Positions 1 through 12,160 of a DNA stretch of 64,000 nucleotides are shown here, one piece after another. The position numbers and the translations under genes are program-made. Source of the stretch: Osmia lignaria lignaria (lineage: Eukaryota; Arthropoda; Insecta; Hymenoptera; Megachilidae). Numbering within the stretch: the first letter of the stretch is position 1; every line of letters begins with the position of its first letter. The notes below the pieces were generated by a model. The model searched no databases and was not told the DNA's origin. It saw only the letters and a program-made list of their open reading frames with translations. Location: assembly GCF_051020975.1 (NCBI RefSeq), contig NW_027478169.1:8370001-8434000 (forward strand), read 5' to 3'.

Positions 1-229
1 TCTTTTAGATAACTCTGCACTATTGCGACCTGGAAATGCCACTTCCAGTTTAGCTGTGCAGAAGAAGAACAACAAGAAGAAGAAATATCTCGAAATAAGT
101 CCGTTAGGCCCCTTCCCTTGAGATAAATCTGCAAATATCTCGGAAACGAAGCGAGCTATGGCAAAATGTTAAGAGACCTTTTTTGTAGAGAATTATGTTT
201 TCTACTTTTTATGTTCTATGATATTTTTT
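1..229 (+). repeat. Left-edge partial monomer, tail of the 11-mer HOR
   Basis: The first bases match about 3552-3780. They share the rare variants TCTTTTAGATAAC, GCGACCTGGAAATG, CGAAATAAGTCCG and ATGTTTTCTAC. The window therefore opens inside the last monomer of an 11-monomer higher-order unit, and the HOR continues to the left of the window. Confidence 0.9.
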
Positions 230-1839
230 GATCAGATGCGTAGTTCTCGAGATATATCAAGATATTTAAAAGTTCCGAAGCCGCACCAACATAATAGAGA
301 TACAGAAACACCGTGGCCCCTTTCTTTGAGATAACTCTGCACTAGTGCGAGCCGCAAATGCCACTTCCAGCTTAGCTGTGCAGAAGAAGAACAACAAGAA
401 GAAGAAATATCTCGAAATATGTCCGACAGGCCCCTTCCCTTGAGATAAATCTGCAAATATCTCGGAAACGAAGCGAGCTATGGCGAAATGTTAAGAGACC
501 TTTTTTGTAGAGAATTAAGTTTCCTACTTTCTATCTTCTATGATATTTTTTGATCAGATGCGTAGTTCTCGAAATATATCAAGATATTTAAAAGTTCCGA
601 AGCCGCACCAACATAATAGAGATACAGAAACACGGTGGCCCCTCTCTTTGAGATAACTCTGCACTATTGCGAGCTGCAAATGCCACTTCCAGCTTAGCTG
701 TGCAGAAGAAGAACAACAAGAAGAAGAAATATCTCGAAAAATGTCCGTCAGGCCCCTTCCCTTGAGATATATCTGCAAATATCTCGGAAACGAAGCGAGC
801 TATGGCAAAATGTTAAGAGACCTTATTTGTAGAGAATTAAGTTTCCTACTTTTTATGTTCTATGATATTTTTTGATCAGATGCGTAGTTCTCGAGATATA
901 TCAAGATATTTAAAAGTTCCGAAGCCGCACCAACATAATAGAGATACAGAAACACCGTGGCCCCTTTCTTTGAGATAACTCTGCACTAGTGCGAGCCGCA
1001 AATGCCACTTCCAGCTTAGCTGTGCAGAAGAAGAACAACAAGAAGAAGAAATATCTCGAAATATGTCCGTCAGGCCCCTTCCCTCGAGATAAATCTGCAA
1101 ATATCTCGGAAACGAAGCGAGCTATGGCAAAATGTTAAGAGACCTTTTTTGTAGAGAATTAAGTTTCCTACGTTTTAGGTTGTATGATATTTTTTGATCA
1201 GATGCGTAGTTCTCGAGATATATCAAGATATTTAAAAGTTCCGAAGCCGCACCAACATAATAGAGATACAGAAACACCGTGGCCCCTCTCTTTGAGATAA
1301 CTCTGCACTATTGCGAGCTGCAAATGCCACTTCCAGTTTAGCTGTGCAGAAGAAGAACAACAAGAAGAAGAAATATCTCGAAATATGTCCGTTAGGCCCC
1401 TTCCCTTGAGATAAATCGGCAAGTATCTCGGAAACGAAGCGAGCTATGGCAAAATGTTGAGAGACCGTTTTTGTAGAGAATTAAGTTTCCTACTTTTTAT
1501 GTTCTGTGATATTTTTTGATCAGACGCGTAGTTCTCGAGATATATCAAGATATTTAAAAGTTCCGAAGCCGCACCAACATAATAGAGATACAGAAACACC
1601 GTGGCTCCTTTCTTTTAGATAACTCTGCACTATTGCGACCTGGAAATGCCACTTCCAGTTTAGCTGTGCAGAAGAAGAACAACAAGAAGAAGAAATATCT
1701 CGAAATAAGTCCGTTAGGCCCCTTCCCTTGAGATAAATCTGCAAATATCTCGGAAACGAAGCGAGCTATGGCAAAATGTTAAGAGACCTTTTTTGTAGAG
1801 AATTATGTTTTCTACAATTTATGTTCTATGATATTTTTT

Positions 1840-2171
1840 GATCAGAAGCGTAGTTTTCGAGATATATCGAGATATATCGAGATATTTAAAAGTTCCGAAG
1901 CCGCACCAACATAATAGAGATACAGAAACACCGTGGCCCCTTTCTTTGAGATAACTCTGCACTAGTGCGAGCTGCAAATGCCACTTCCAGCTTAGCTGTG
2001 CAGAAGAAGAACAACAAGAAGAAGAAATATCTCGAAATATGTCCGTCACGCCCCTTCCCTTGAGATATATCTGCAAATATCTCGGAAACGAAGCGAGCTA
2101 TGGCAAAATGTTAAGAGACCTTTTTTGTAGAGAATTAAGTTTCCTACTTTTTATCTTCTATGATATTTTTT
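1840..2171 (+). repeat. 332-bp monomer with 10-bp tandem duplication
   Basis: The head reads GAGATATATC twice before GAGATATTT, a tandem 10-bp duplication near 1858-1880. It is shared only with the unit at 5391-5722, its HOR counterpart. The duplication sits on the GATATATC palindrome. Confidence 0.95.
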
Positions 2172-2492
2172 GATCAGATGCGTAGTTCTCGAGATATATC
2201 AAGATATTTAAAAGTTCCGATGCCGCACCAACATAATAGAGATACAGAAACACCGTGGCCCCTTTCTTTGAGATAACTCTGCACTAGTGCGAGCCGCAAA
2301 TGCCACTTCCAGCTTAGCTGTGCAGAAGAAGAACAACAAGAAGAAGAAATATCTCGAAATATGTCCGTCAGGCCCCTTCCCTTGAGATAAATATGCAAAT
2401 ATCTCGGAAACGAAGCGAGCTATGGCAAAATGTTAAGAGACCTTTTTTGTAGAGAATTAAGTTTCCTACCTTTTATGTTGTATGATATCTTT
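2172..2492 (+). repeat. 321-bp monomer ending GATATCTTTGATC
   Basis: The terminal T tract is shortened by one base and contains a C. The same marker occurs in only two other places, 5723-6043 and 11196-11516. In all three the unit carries GTTCCGATGCC and is followed by a monomer with GCGCGCTGC and CAGAACAAGAACAACAAAAAG. The third case lies outside the 11-mer HOR, so it is a dispersed copy of this segment. Confidence 0.93.
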
Positions 2493-5390
2493 GATCAGAT
2501 GCGTAGTTCTCGAGATATATCAAGATATTTAAAAGTTCCGAAGCCGCACCAACATAATAGAGATACAGAAACACCGTGGCCCCTTTCTTTGAGATAACTC
2601 TGCACTATTGCGCGCTGCAAATGCCACTTCCAGCTTAGCTGTGCAGAACAAGAACAACAAAAAGAAGAAATATCTCGAAATATGTCCGTCAGGCCCCTTC
2701 CCTTGAGATAAATCTGCAAATATCTCGGAAACGAAGCGAGCTATGGCAAAATGTTAAGAGACCTTTTTTGTAGAGAATTATGTTTCCTACAATTTATGTT
2801 CTATGATATTTTTTGATCAGAAGCGTAGTTTTCGAAATATATCGAGATATTTAAAAGTTCCGAAGCCGCACCAACATAATAGAGATGCAGAAACACCGTG
2901 GCCCCTTTCTTTGAGATAACTCTGCACTAGTGCGAGCCGCAAATGCCACTTCCAGCTTAGCTGTGCAGAAGAAGAACAACAAGAAGAAGAAATATCTCGA
3001 AAAATGTCCGTCAGGCCCCTTCCCTTGAGATATATCTGCAAATATCTCGGAAACGAAGCGAGCTATGGCAAAATGTTAAGAGACCTTTTTTGTAGAGAAT
3101 TAAGTTTCCTACGTTTTAGGTTGTATGATATTTTTTGATCAGATGCGTAGTTCTCGAGATATATCAAGATATTTAAAAGTTCCGAAGCCGCACCAACATA
3201 ATAGAGATACAGAAACACCGTGGCCCCTCTCTTTGAGATAACTCTGCACTATTGCGAGCTGCAAATGCCACTTCCAGTTTAGCTGTGCAGAAGAAGAACA
3301 ACAAGAAGAAGAAATATCTCGAAATATGTCCGTTAGGCCCCTTCCCTTGAGATAAATCGGCAAGTATCTCGGAAACGAAGCGAGCTATGGCAAAATGTTG
3401 AGAGACCTTTTTTGTAGAGAATTAAGTTTCCTACTTTTTATGTTCTATGATATTTTTTGATCAGACGCGTAGTTCTCGAGATATATCAAGATATTTAAAA
3501 GTTCCGAAGCCGCACCAACATAATAGAGATACAGAAACACCGTGGCTCCTTTCTTTTAGATAACTCTGCACTATTGCGACCTGGAAATGCCACTTCCAGT
3601 TTAGCTGTGCAGAAGAAGAACAACAAGAAGAAGAAATATCTCGAAATAAGTCCGTTAGGCCCCTTCCCTTGAGATAAATCTGCAAATATCTCGGAAACGA
3701 AGCGAGCTATGGCAAAATGTTAAGAGACCTTTTTTGTAGAGAATTATGTTTTCTACTTTTTATGTTCTATGATATTTTTTGATCAGATGCGTAGTTCTCG
3801 AGATATATCAAGATATTTAAAAGTTCCGAAGCCGCACCAACATAATAGAGATACAGAAACACCGTGGCCCCTTTCTTTGAGATAACTCTGCACTAGTGCG
3901 AGCCGCAAATGCCACTTCCAGCTTAGCTGTGCAGAAGAAGAACAACAAGAAGAAGAAATATCTCGAAATATGTCCGACAGGCCCCTTCCCTTGAGATAAA
4001 TCTGCAAATATCTCGTAAACGAAGCGAGCTATGGCGAAATGTTAAGAGACCTTTTTTGTAGAGAATTAAGTTTCCTACTTTCTATCTTCTATGATATTTT
4101 TTGATCAGATGCGTAGTTCTCGAAATATATCAAGATATTTAAAAGTTCCGAAGCCGCACCAACATAATAGAGATACAGAAACACGGTGGCCCCTCTCTTT
4201 GAGATAACTCTGCACTATTGCGAGCTGCAAATGCCACTTCCAGCTTAGCTGTGCAGAAGAAGAACAACAAGAAGAAGAAATATCTCGAAAAATGTCCGTC
4301 AGGCCCCTTCCCTTGAGATATATCTGCAAATATCTCGGAAACGAAGCGAGCTATGGCAAAATGTTAAGAGACCTTATTTGTAGAGAATTAAGTTTCCTAC
4401 TTTTTATGTTCTATGATATTTTTTGATCAGATGCGTAGTTCTCGAGATATATCAAGATATTTAAAAGTTCCGAAGCCGCACCAACATAATAGAGATACAG
4501 AAACACCGTGGCCCCTTTCTTTGAGATAACTCTGCACTAGTGCGAGCCGCAAATGCCACTTCCAGCTTAGCTGTGCAGAAGAAGAACAACAAGAAGAAGA
4601 AATATCTCGAAATATGTCCGTCAGGCCCCTTCCCTCGAGATAAATCTGCAAATATCTCGGAAACGAAGCGAGCTATGGCAAAATGTTAAGAGACCTTTTT
4701 TGTAGAGAATTAAGTTTCCTACGTTTTAGGTTGTATGAAATTTTTTGATCAGATGCGTAGTTCTCGAGATATATCAAGATATTTAAAAGTTCCGAAGCCG
4801 CACCAACATAATAGAGATACAGAAACACCGTGGCCCCTCTCTTTGAGATAACTCTGCACTATTGCGAGCTGCAAATGCCACTTCCAGTTTAGCTGTGCAG
4901 AAGAAGAACAACAAGAAGAAGAAATATCTCGAAATATGTCCGTTAGGCCCCTTCCCTTGAGATAAATCGGCAAGTATCTCGGAAACGAAGCGAGCTATGG
5001 CAAAATGTTGAGAGACCGTTTTTGTAGAGAATTAAGTTTCCTACTTTTTATGTTCTATGATATTTTTTGATCAGACGCGTAGTTCTCGAGATATATCAAG
5101 ATATTTAAAAGTTCCGAAGCCGCACCAACATAATAGAGATACAGAAACACCGTGGCTCCTTTCTTTTAGATAACTCTGCACTATTGCGACCTGGAAATGC
5201 CACTTCCAGTTTAGCTGTGCAGAAGAAGAACAACAAGAAGAAGAAATATCTCGAAATAAGTCCGTTAGGCCCCTTCCCTTGAGATAAATCTGCAAATATC
5301 TCGGAAACGAAGCGAGCTATGGCAAAATGTTAAGAGACCTTTTTTGTAGAGAATTATGTTTTCTACAATTTATGTTCTATGATATTTTTT

Positions 5391-5722
5391 GATCAGAAGC
5401 GTAGTTTTCGAGATATATCGAGATATATCGAGATATTTAAAAGTTCCGAAGCCGCACCAACATAATAGAGATACAGAAACACCGTGGCCCCTTTCTTTGA
5501 GATAACTCTGCACTAGTGCGAGCTGCAAATGCCACTTCCAGCTTAGCTGTGCAGAAGAAGAACAACAAGAAGAAGAAATATCTCGAAATATGTCCGTCAC
5601 GCCCCTTCCCTTGAGATATATCTGCAAATATCTCGGAAACGAAGCGAGCTATGGCAAAATGTTAAGAGACCTTTTTTGTAGAGAATTAAGTTTCCTACTT
5701 TTTATGTTCTATGATATTTTTT
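5391..5722 (+). repeat. 332-bp monomer, HOR copy of the 10-bp duplication
   Basis: This carries the same GAGATATATC duplication as the unit 3551 bp upstream, plus the same GTCACGCCCC change. It confirms that the two 11-monomer blocks are copies of one another. Confidence 0.95.
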
Positions 5723-6043
5723 GATCAGATGCGTAGTTCTCGAGATATATCAAGATATTTAAAAGTTCCGATGCCGCACCAACATAATAGAGATACAGAA
5801 ACACCGTGGCCCCTTTCTTTGAGATAACTCTGCACTAGTGCGAGCCGCAAATGCCACTTCCAGCTTAGCTGTGCAGAAGAAGAACAACAAGAAGAAGAAA
5901 TATCTCGAAATATGTCCGTCAGGCCCCTTCCCTTGAGATAAATATGCAAATATCTCGGAAACGAAGCGAGCTATGGCAAAATGTTAAGAGACCTTTTTTG
6001 TAGAGAATTAAGTTTCCTACCTTTTATGTTGTATGATATCTTT
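5723..6043 (+). repeat. 321-bp monomer, second copy of the GATATCTTTGATC marker
   Basis: This is the HOR counterpart of 2172-2492, with the same shortened junction and the same following monomer. Confidence 0.93.
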
Positions 6044-9000
6044 GATCAGATGCGTAGTTCTCGAGATATATCAAGATATTTAAAAGTTCCGAAGCCGCAC
6101 CAACATAATAGAGATACAGAAACACCGTGGCCCCTTTCTTTGAGATAACTCTGCACTATTGCGCGCTGCAAATGCCACTTCCAGCTTAGCTGTGCAGAAC
6201 AAGAACAACAAAAAGAAGAAATATCTCGAAATATGTCCGTCAGGCCCCTTCCCTTGAGATAAATCTGCAAATATCTCGGAAACGAAGCGAGCTATGGCAA
6301 AATGTTAAGAGACCTTTTTTGTAGAGAATTATGTTTCCTACAATTTATGTTCTATGATATTTTTTGATCAGAAGCGTAGTTTTCGAAATATATCGAGATA
6401 TTTAAAAGTTCCGAAGCCGCACCAACATAATAGAGATGCAGAAACACCGTGGCCCCTTTCTTTGAGATAACTCTGCACTAGTGCGAGCCGCAAATGCCAC
6501 TTCCAGCTTAGCTGTGCAGAAGAAGAACAACAAGAAGAAGAAATATCTCGAAATATGTCCGTCAGACCCCTTACCTTGAGATAAATATGCAAATATCTCG
6601 GAAACGAAGCGAGCTATGGCAAAATGTTAAGAGACCTTTTTTGTAGAGAATTACGTTTCCTACTTTTTATGTTCTATGATATTTTTTGATCAGATGCGTA
6701 GTTCTCGAGATATATCAAGATATTTAAAAGTTCCGAAGCCGCACCAACATAATAGAGATACAGAAACACCGTGGTCCCTTTCTTTGAGATAACTCTGCAC
6801 TAGTGCGAGCCGCAAATGCCACTTCCAGCTTAGCTGTGCAGAAGAAGAACAACAAGAAGAAGAAATATCTCGAAATATGTCCGTCAGGCCCCTTCTCTTG
6901 AGATAAATCTGCAAATATCTCGGAAACGAAGCGAGCTATGGCAAAATGTTAAGAGACCTTTTTTGTAGAGAATTATGTTTCCTACTTTTTATGTTCTATG
7001 ATATTTTTTGATCAGATGCGTAGTTCTCGAGATATATCAAGATATTTAAAAGTTCCGAAGCCGCACCAACATAATAGAGATACAGAAACACCGTGGCCCC
7101 TTTCTTTGAGATAACTCTGCACTATTGCGAGCTGGAAATGCCACTTCCAGTTTAGCTGTGCAGAAAAAGAACAACAAGAAGAAGAAATATCTCGAAATAT
7201 GTCCGTTAGGCCCCTTCCCTTGAGATAAATCTGCAAATATCTCGGAAACGAAGCGAGCTATGGCAAAATGTTAAGAGACCTTTTTTGTAGAGAATTAAGT
7301 TTCCTACTTTTTATGTTCTATGATATTTTTTGATCAGAAGCGTAGTTTTCGAGATATATCGAGATATTTAAAAGTTCCGAAGCCGCACCAACATAATATA
7401 GATACAGAAACACCGTGGCCCCTTTCTTTGAGATAACTCTGCACTATTGCGAGCTGGAAATGCCACATCCAGTTTAGCTGTGCAGAAGAAGGACAACAAG
7501 AAGAAGAAATATCTCGAAATATGTCCGTTAGGCCCCTTCCCTTGAGATTAATCTGCAAATATCTCGGAAACGAAGCGAGCTATGGCAAAATGTTAAGAGA
7601 CCTTTTTTGTAGAGAATTAAGTTTCCTACCTTTTATGTTCTATGATATTTTTTGATCAGAAGCGTAGTTTTCGAGATATATCGAGATATTTAAAAGTTCC
7701 GAAGCCGCACCAACATAATAGAGATACAGAAACACCGTGGCCCCTTTCTTTGAGATAACTCTGAACTAGTGCGAGCCGCAAATGCCACTTCCAGCTCAGC
7801 TGTGCAGAAGAAGAACAACAAGAAGAAGAAATATCTCGAAATATGTCCGTCAGGCCCCTTCCCTTGAGATAAATATGCAAATATCTCGGAAACGAAGCGA
7901 GCTATGGCAAAATGTGAAGAGACCTTTTTTGTAGAGAATTAAGTTTCCTACTTTTTATGTTCTATGATATTTTTTGATCAGATGCGTAGTTCTCGAGATA
8001 TATCAAGATATTTAAAAGTTCCGAAGCCGCACCAACATAATAGAGATACAGAAACACCGTGGCCCCTTTCTTTGAGATAACTCTGCACTAGTGCGAGCCG
8101 CAAATGCCACTTCCAGCTTAGCTGTGCAGAAGAAGAACAACAAGAAGAAGAAATATCTCGAAATATGTCCGTCAGGCCCCTTCCCTTGAGATAAATCTGC
8201 AAATATCTCGGAAACGAAGCGAGCTATGGCAAAATGTTAAGACACCTTTTTTGTAGCGAATTAAGTTTCCTACTTTTTATGTTCTATGATATTTTTTGAT
8301 CAGAAGCGTAGTTTTCGAGATATATCGAGATATTTAAAAGTTCCGAAGCCGCACCAACATAATAGAGATACAGAAACAACGTGGCCCCTTTCTTTGAGAT
8401 AACTCTGCACTAGTGCGAGCCGCAAATGCCACTTCCAGCTTAGCTGTGCAGAAGAAGAACAACAAGAAGAAGAAATATCTCGAAATATGTCCGTCAGGCC
8501 CCTTCCCTTGAGATAAATATGCAAATATCTCGGAAACGAAGCGAGCTATGGCAAAATGTTAAGAGACCTTTTTTGTAGAGAATTATGTTTCCTACAATTT
8601 ATGTTCTATGATATTTTTTGATCAGAAGCGTAGTTTTCGAGATATATCGAGATATTTAAAAGTTCCGAAGCCGCACCAACATAATAGAGATACAGAAACA
8701 ACGTGGCCCCTTTCTTTGAGATAACTCTGCACTAGTGCGAGCCGCAAATGCCACTTCCAGCTTAGCTGTGCAGAAGAAGAACAACAAGAAGAAGAAATAT
8801 CTCGAAATATGTCCGTTAGGCCCCTTCCCTTGAGATAAATCTGCAAATATCTCGGAAACGAAGCGAGCTATGGCAAAATGTTAAGAGACCTTTTTTGTAG
8901 AGAATTAAGTTTCCTACTTTTTATGTTCTATGATATTTTTTGATCAGAAGCGTAGTTTTCGAGATATATCGAGATATTTAAAAGTTCCGAAGCCGCACCA

Positions 9001-10551
9001 ACATAATAGAGATACAGAAACAACGTGGCCCCTTTCTTTGAGATAACTCTGCACTAGTGCGAGCCGCAAATGCCACTTCCAGCTTAGCTGTGCAGAAGAA
9101 GAACAACAAGAAGAAGAAATATCTCGAAATATGTCCGTCAGGCCCCTTCCCGTGAGATAAATATGCAAATATCTCGGAAACGAAGCGAGCTATGGCAAAA
9201 TGTTAAGAGACCTTTTTTGTAGAGAATTAAGTTTCCTACTTTTTATGTTCTATGATATTTTTTGATCAGATGCGTAGTTCTCGAGATATATCAAGATATT
9301 TAAAAGTTCCGAAGCTGCACCAACATAATAGAGATACAGAAACACCGTGGCCCCTTTCTTTGAGATAACTCTGCACTATTGCGAGCTGGAAATGCCACTT
9401 CCAGTTTAGCTGTGCAGAAGAAGAGCAACAAGAAGAAGAAATATCTCGAAATATGTCCGTTAGGCCCCTTCCCTTGAGATAAATCTGCAAATATCTCGGA
9501 AACGAAGCGAGCTATGGCAAAATCTTAAGAGACCTTTTTTGTAGAGAATTAAGTTTCCTACTTTTTATGTTCTATGATATTTTTTGATCAGAAGCGTAGT
9601 TTTCGAGATATATCGAGATATTTAAAAGTTCCGAAGCCGCACCAACATAATAGAGATACAGAAACACCGTGGCCCCTTTCTTTGAGATAACTCTGCACTA
9701 GTGCGAGCCGCAAATGCCACTTCCAGCTTAGCTGTGCAGAAGAAGAACAACAAGAAGAAGAAATATCTCGAAATATGTCCGTCAGGCCCCTTCCATTGAG
9801 ATATATCTGCAAATATCTCGGAAACGAAGCGAGCTATGGCAAAATGTTAAGACACCTTTTTTGTAGAGAATTATGTTTCCTATAATTTATGTTGTATGAT
9901 ATTTTTTGATCAGAAGCGTAGTTTTCGAGATATATCGAGATATTTAAAAGTTCCGAAGCCGCACCAACATAATAGAGATACAGAAACACCGTGGCCCCTT
10001 TCTTTGAGATAACTCTGCACTAGTGCGAGCCGCAAATGCCACTTCCAGCTTAGCTGTGCAGAAGAAGAACAACAAGAAGAAGAAATATCTCGAAATATGT
10101 CCGTCAGGCCCCTTCCCTTGAGATAAATATGCAAATATCTCGGAAACAAAGCGAGCTATGGCAAAATGTTAAGAGACCTTTTTTGTGGAGAATTAAGTTT
10201 CCTACTTTTTATGTTCGATGATATTTTTTGATCAGATGCGTAGTTCTCGAGATATATCAAGATATTTAAAAGTTCCGAAGCTGCACCAACATAATAGAGG
10301 TACAGAAACACCGTGGCCTCTTTCTTTGAGATAACTCTGCACTATTGCGAGCTGCAAATGCCACTTCGATCTTAGCTGTGCAGAAGAAGAACAACAAGAA
10401 GAAGAAATATCTCGAAATATGTCCGTCAGACCCCTTCCCTTGAGATGAATCTGCAAATATCTCGGAAACGAAGCGAGCTATGGCAAAATGTTAAGAGACC
10501 TTTTTTGTAGAGAATTAAGTTTCCTACTTTTTATGTTGTATGATATTTTTT

Positions 10552-10873
10552 GATCAGATGCGTAGTTCTCGAGATATATCAAGATATTTAAAAGTTCCGA
10601 TGCCGCACCAACATAATAGAGATACAGAAACACCGTGGCCCCTTTCTTTGAGATAACTCTGCACTAGTGCGAGCGGCTAATGCCACTTCCAGCTTAGCTG
10701 TGCAGAAGAAGAACAACAAGAAGAAGAAATATCTCGAAATATGTCCGTCAGGCCACTTCCCTTGAGATAAATCTGCAAATATCTCGGAAACGAAGCGAGC
10801 TATGGCAAAATGTTAAGAGACCTTTTTTGTAGAGAATTAAGTTTCCTACTTTTTATGTTCGATGATATTTTTT
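10552..10873 (+). repeat. Monomer with GCGGCTAATGCC variant
   Basis: The centre reads GAGCGGCTAATGCC instead of GAGCCGCAAATGCC. The only other unit with this change is at 16991-17312. Both also carry GCCACTTCCC and are followed by a unit with GAAGCTGCACC and CACTTCGAGC, so the change marks a copied segment. It creates a stop in the minus-strand frame that is open in most units. Confidence 0.9.
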
Positions 10874-11195
10874 GATCAGATGCGTAGTTCTCGAGATATA
10901 TCAAGATATTTAAAAGTTCCGAAGCTGCACCAACATAATAGAGGTACAGAAACACCGTGGCCTCTTTCTTTGAGATAACTCTGCACTATTGCGAGCTGCA
11001 AATGCCACTTCGAGCTTAGCTGTGCAGAAGAAGAACAACAAGAAGAAGAAATATCTCGAAATATGTCCGTCAGGCCCCTTCCCTTGAGATATATATGCAA
11101 ATATCTCGGAAACGAAGCGAGCTATGGCAAAATGTTAAGAGACCGTTGTTGTAGAGAATTAAGTTTCCTACTTTTTATGTTCTATGATATTTTTT

Positions 11196-12060
11196 GATCA
11201 GACGCGTAGTTCTCGAGATATATCAAGATATTTAAAAGTTCCGATGCCGCACCAACATAATAGAGATACAGAAACACCGTGGCCCCTTTCTTTGAGATAA
11301 CTCTGCACTAGTGCGAGCCGCAAATGCCACTTCCAGCTTAGCTGTGCAGAAGAAGAACAACAAGAAGAAGAAATATCTCGAAATATGTCCGTCAGGCCCC
11401 TTCCCTTGAGATAAATATGCAAATATCTCGGAAACGAAGCGAGCTATGGCAAAATGTTAAGAGACCTTTTTTGTAGAGAATTAAGTTTCCTACCTTTTAT
11501 GTTGTATGATATCTTTGATCAGATGCGTAGTTCTCGAGATATATCAAGATATTTAAAAGTTCCGAAGCCGCACCAACATAATAGAGATACAGAAACACCG
11601 TGGCCCCTTTCTTTGAGATAACTCTGCACTATTGCGCGCTGCAAATGCCACTTCCAGCTTAGCTGTGCAGAACAAGAACAACAAAAAGAAGAAATATCTC
11701 GAAATATGTCCGTCAGGCCCCTTCCCTTGAGATAAATCTGCAAATATCTCGGAAACGAAGCGAGCTATGGCAAAATGTTAAGAGACCTTTTTTGTAGAGA
11801 ATTATGTTTCCTACAATTTATGTTCTATGATATTTTTTGATCAGAAGCGTAGTTTTCGAAATATATCGAGATATTTAAAAGTTCCGAAGCCGCACCAATA
11901 TAATAGAGATACAGAAACACCGTGGCCCCTTTCTTTGAGATAACTCTGCACTAGTGCGAGCCGCAAATGCCACTTCCAGCTTAGCTGTGCAGAAGAAGAA
12001 CAACAAGAAGAAGAAATATCTCGAAATATGTCCGTCAGACCCCTTCCCTTGAGATAAATA
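11196..12060 (+). repeat. Dispersed copy of the 2172-2990 segment
   Basis: Three consecutive units share the markers of the 11-mer HOR: GTTCCGATGCC with the GATATCTTTGATC junction, then the CAGAACAAGAACAACAAAAAG unit, then a TTTTCGAAATATATCG head. The offset from the first copy is 9024 bp (28 x 322 + 8), exactly explained by the indels in between. This segment lies about 4.6 kb beyond the end of the HOR. Confidence 0.88.
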
Positions 12061-12160
12061 TGCAAATATCTCGGAAACGAAGCGAGCTATGGCAAAATGT
12101 TAAGAGACCTTTTTTGTAGAGAATTAAGTTTCCTACTTTTTATGTTCTATGATATTTTTT

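Larger units (their letters stand above)
230..3780 (+). repeat. 11-monomer HOR, complete copy (3551 bp)
   Basis: Eleven monomers start near 230, 552, 874, 1196, 1518, 1840, 2172, 2493, 2815, 3137 and 3459. Their variants run in the order A-B-C-D-E-F-G-H-I-D-E. Units 4 and 5 (GATAAATCGGCAAG tail, then GCTCCTTTCTTTTAG) recur as units 10 and 11, so the HOR contains a nested 2-monomer duplication. The length is 11 x 322 + 9 because unit F has a 10-bp insertion and the G/H junction lacks 1 bp. Differences from the next copy are few; I noticed changes at about 458/4016, 1183/4739, 1506 and 2155. Confidence 0.95.
3781..6560 (+). repeat. 11-monomer HOR, second copy, truncated inside monomer 9
   Basis: This repeats 230 to about 3000 at an offset of 3551 bp, including the 332-bp unit and the 321-bp unit. 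In the ninth monomer the left part still carries the rare markers TTTTCGAAATATATCG and GAGATGCAG. Beyond about 6555 the sequence reads CGAAATATGTCC, GTCAGACCCCTTACC and GATAAATATGC instead of CGAAAAATGTCC and GATATATCTGC. The homology therefore stops in mid-monomer, as expected of an unequal-exchange breakpoint. Confidence 0.93.
6561..12160 (+). repeat. Mixed monomers and first copy of a patchy 16-monomer HOR
   Basis: From about 7010 the monomers correspond to those 5151 bp downstream (16 x 322 - 1). Shared rare markers include CATAATATAG (about 7394 and 12546), AACAACGTGG in the unit at 8942 and its partner at 14093, GAAGAGCAAC, TTCCATTGAG, GACACCTTTTTT, CCTATAATTTATG, GGAAACAAAGCG and CACTTCGATCTTAG. 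Between these, stretches differ. For example, about 10514-10740 and 15666-15890 are unrelated variants. Three successive units (8298, 8620, 8942) share AACAACGTGG, a small local amplification. Confidence 0.8.
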
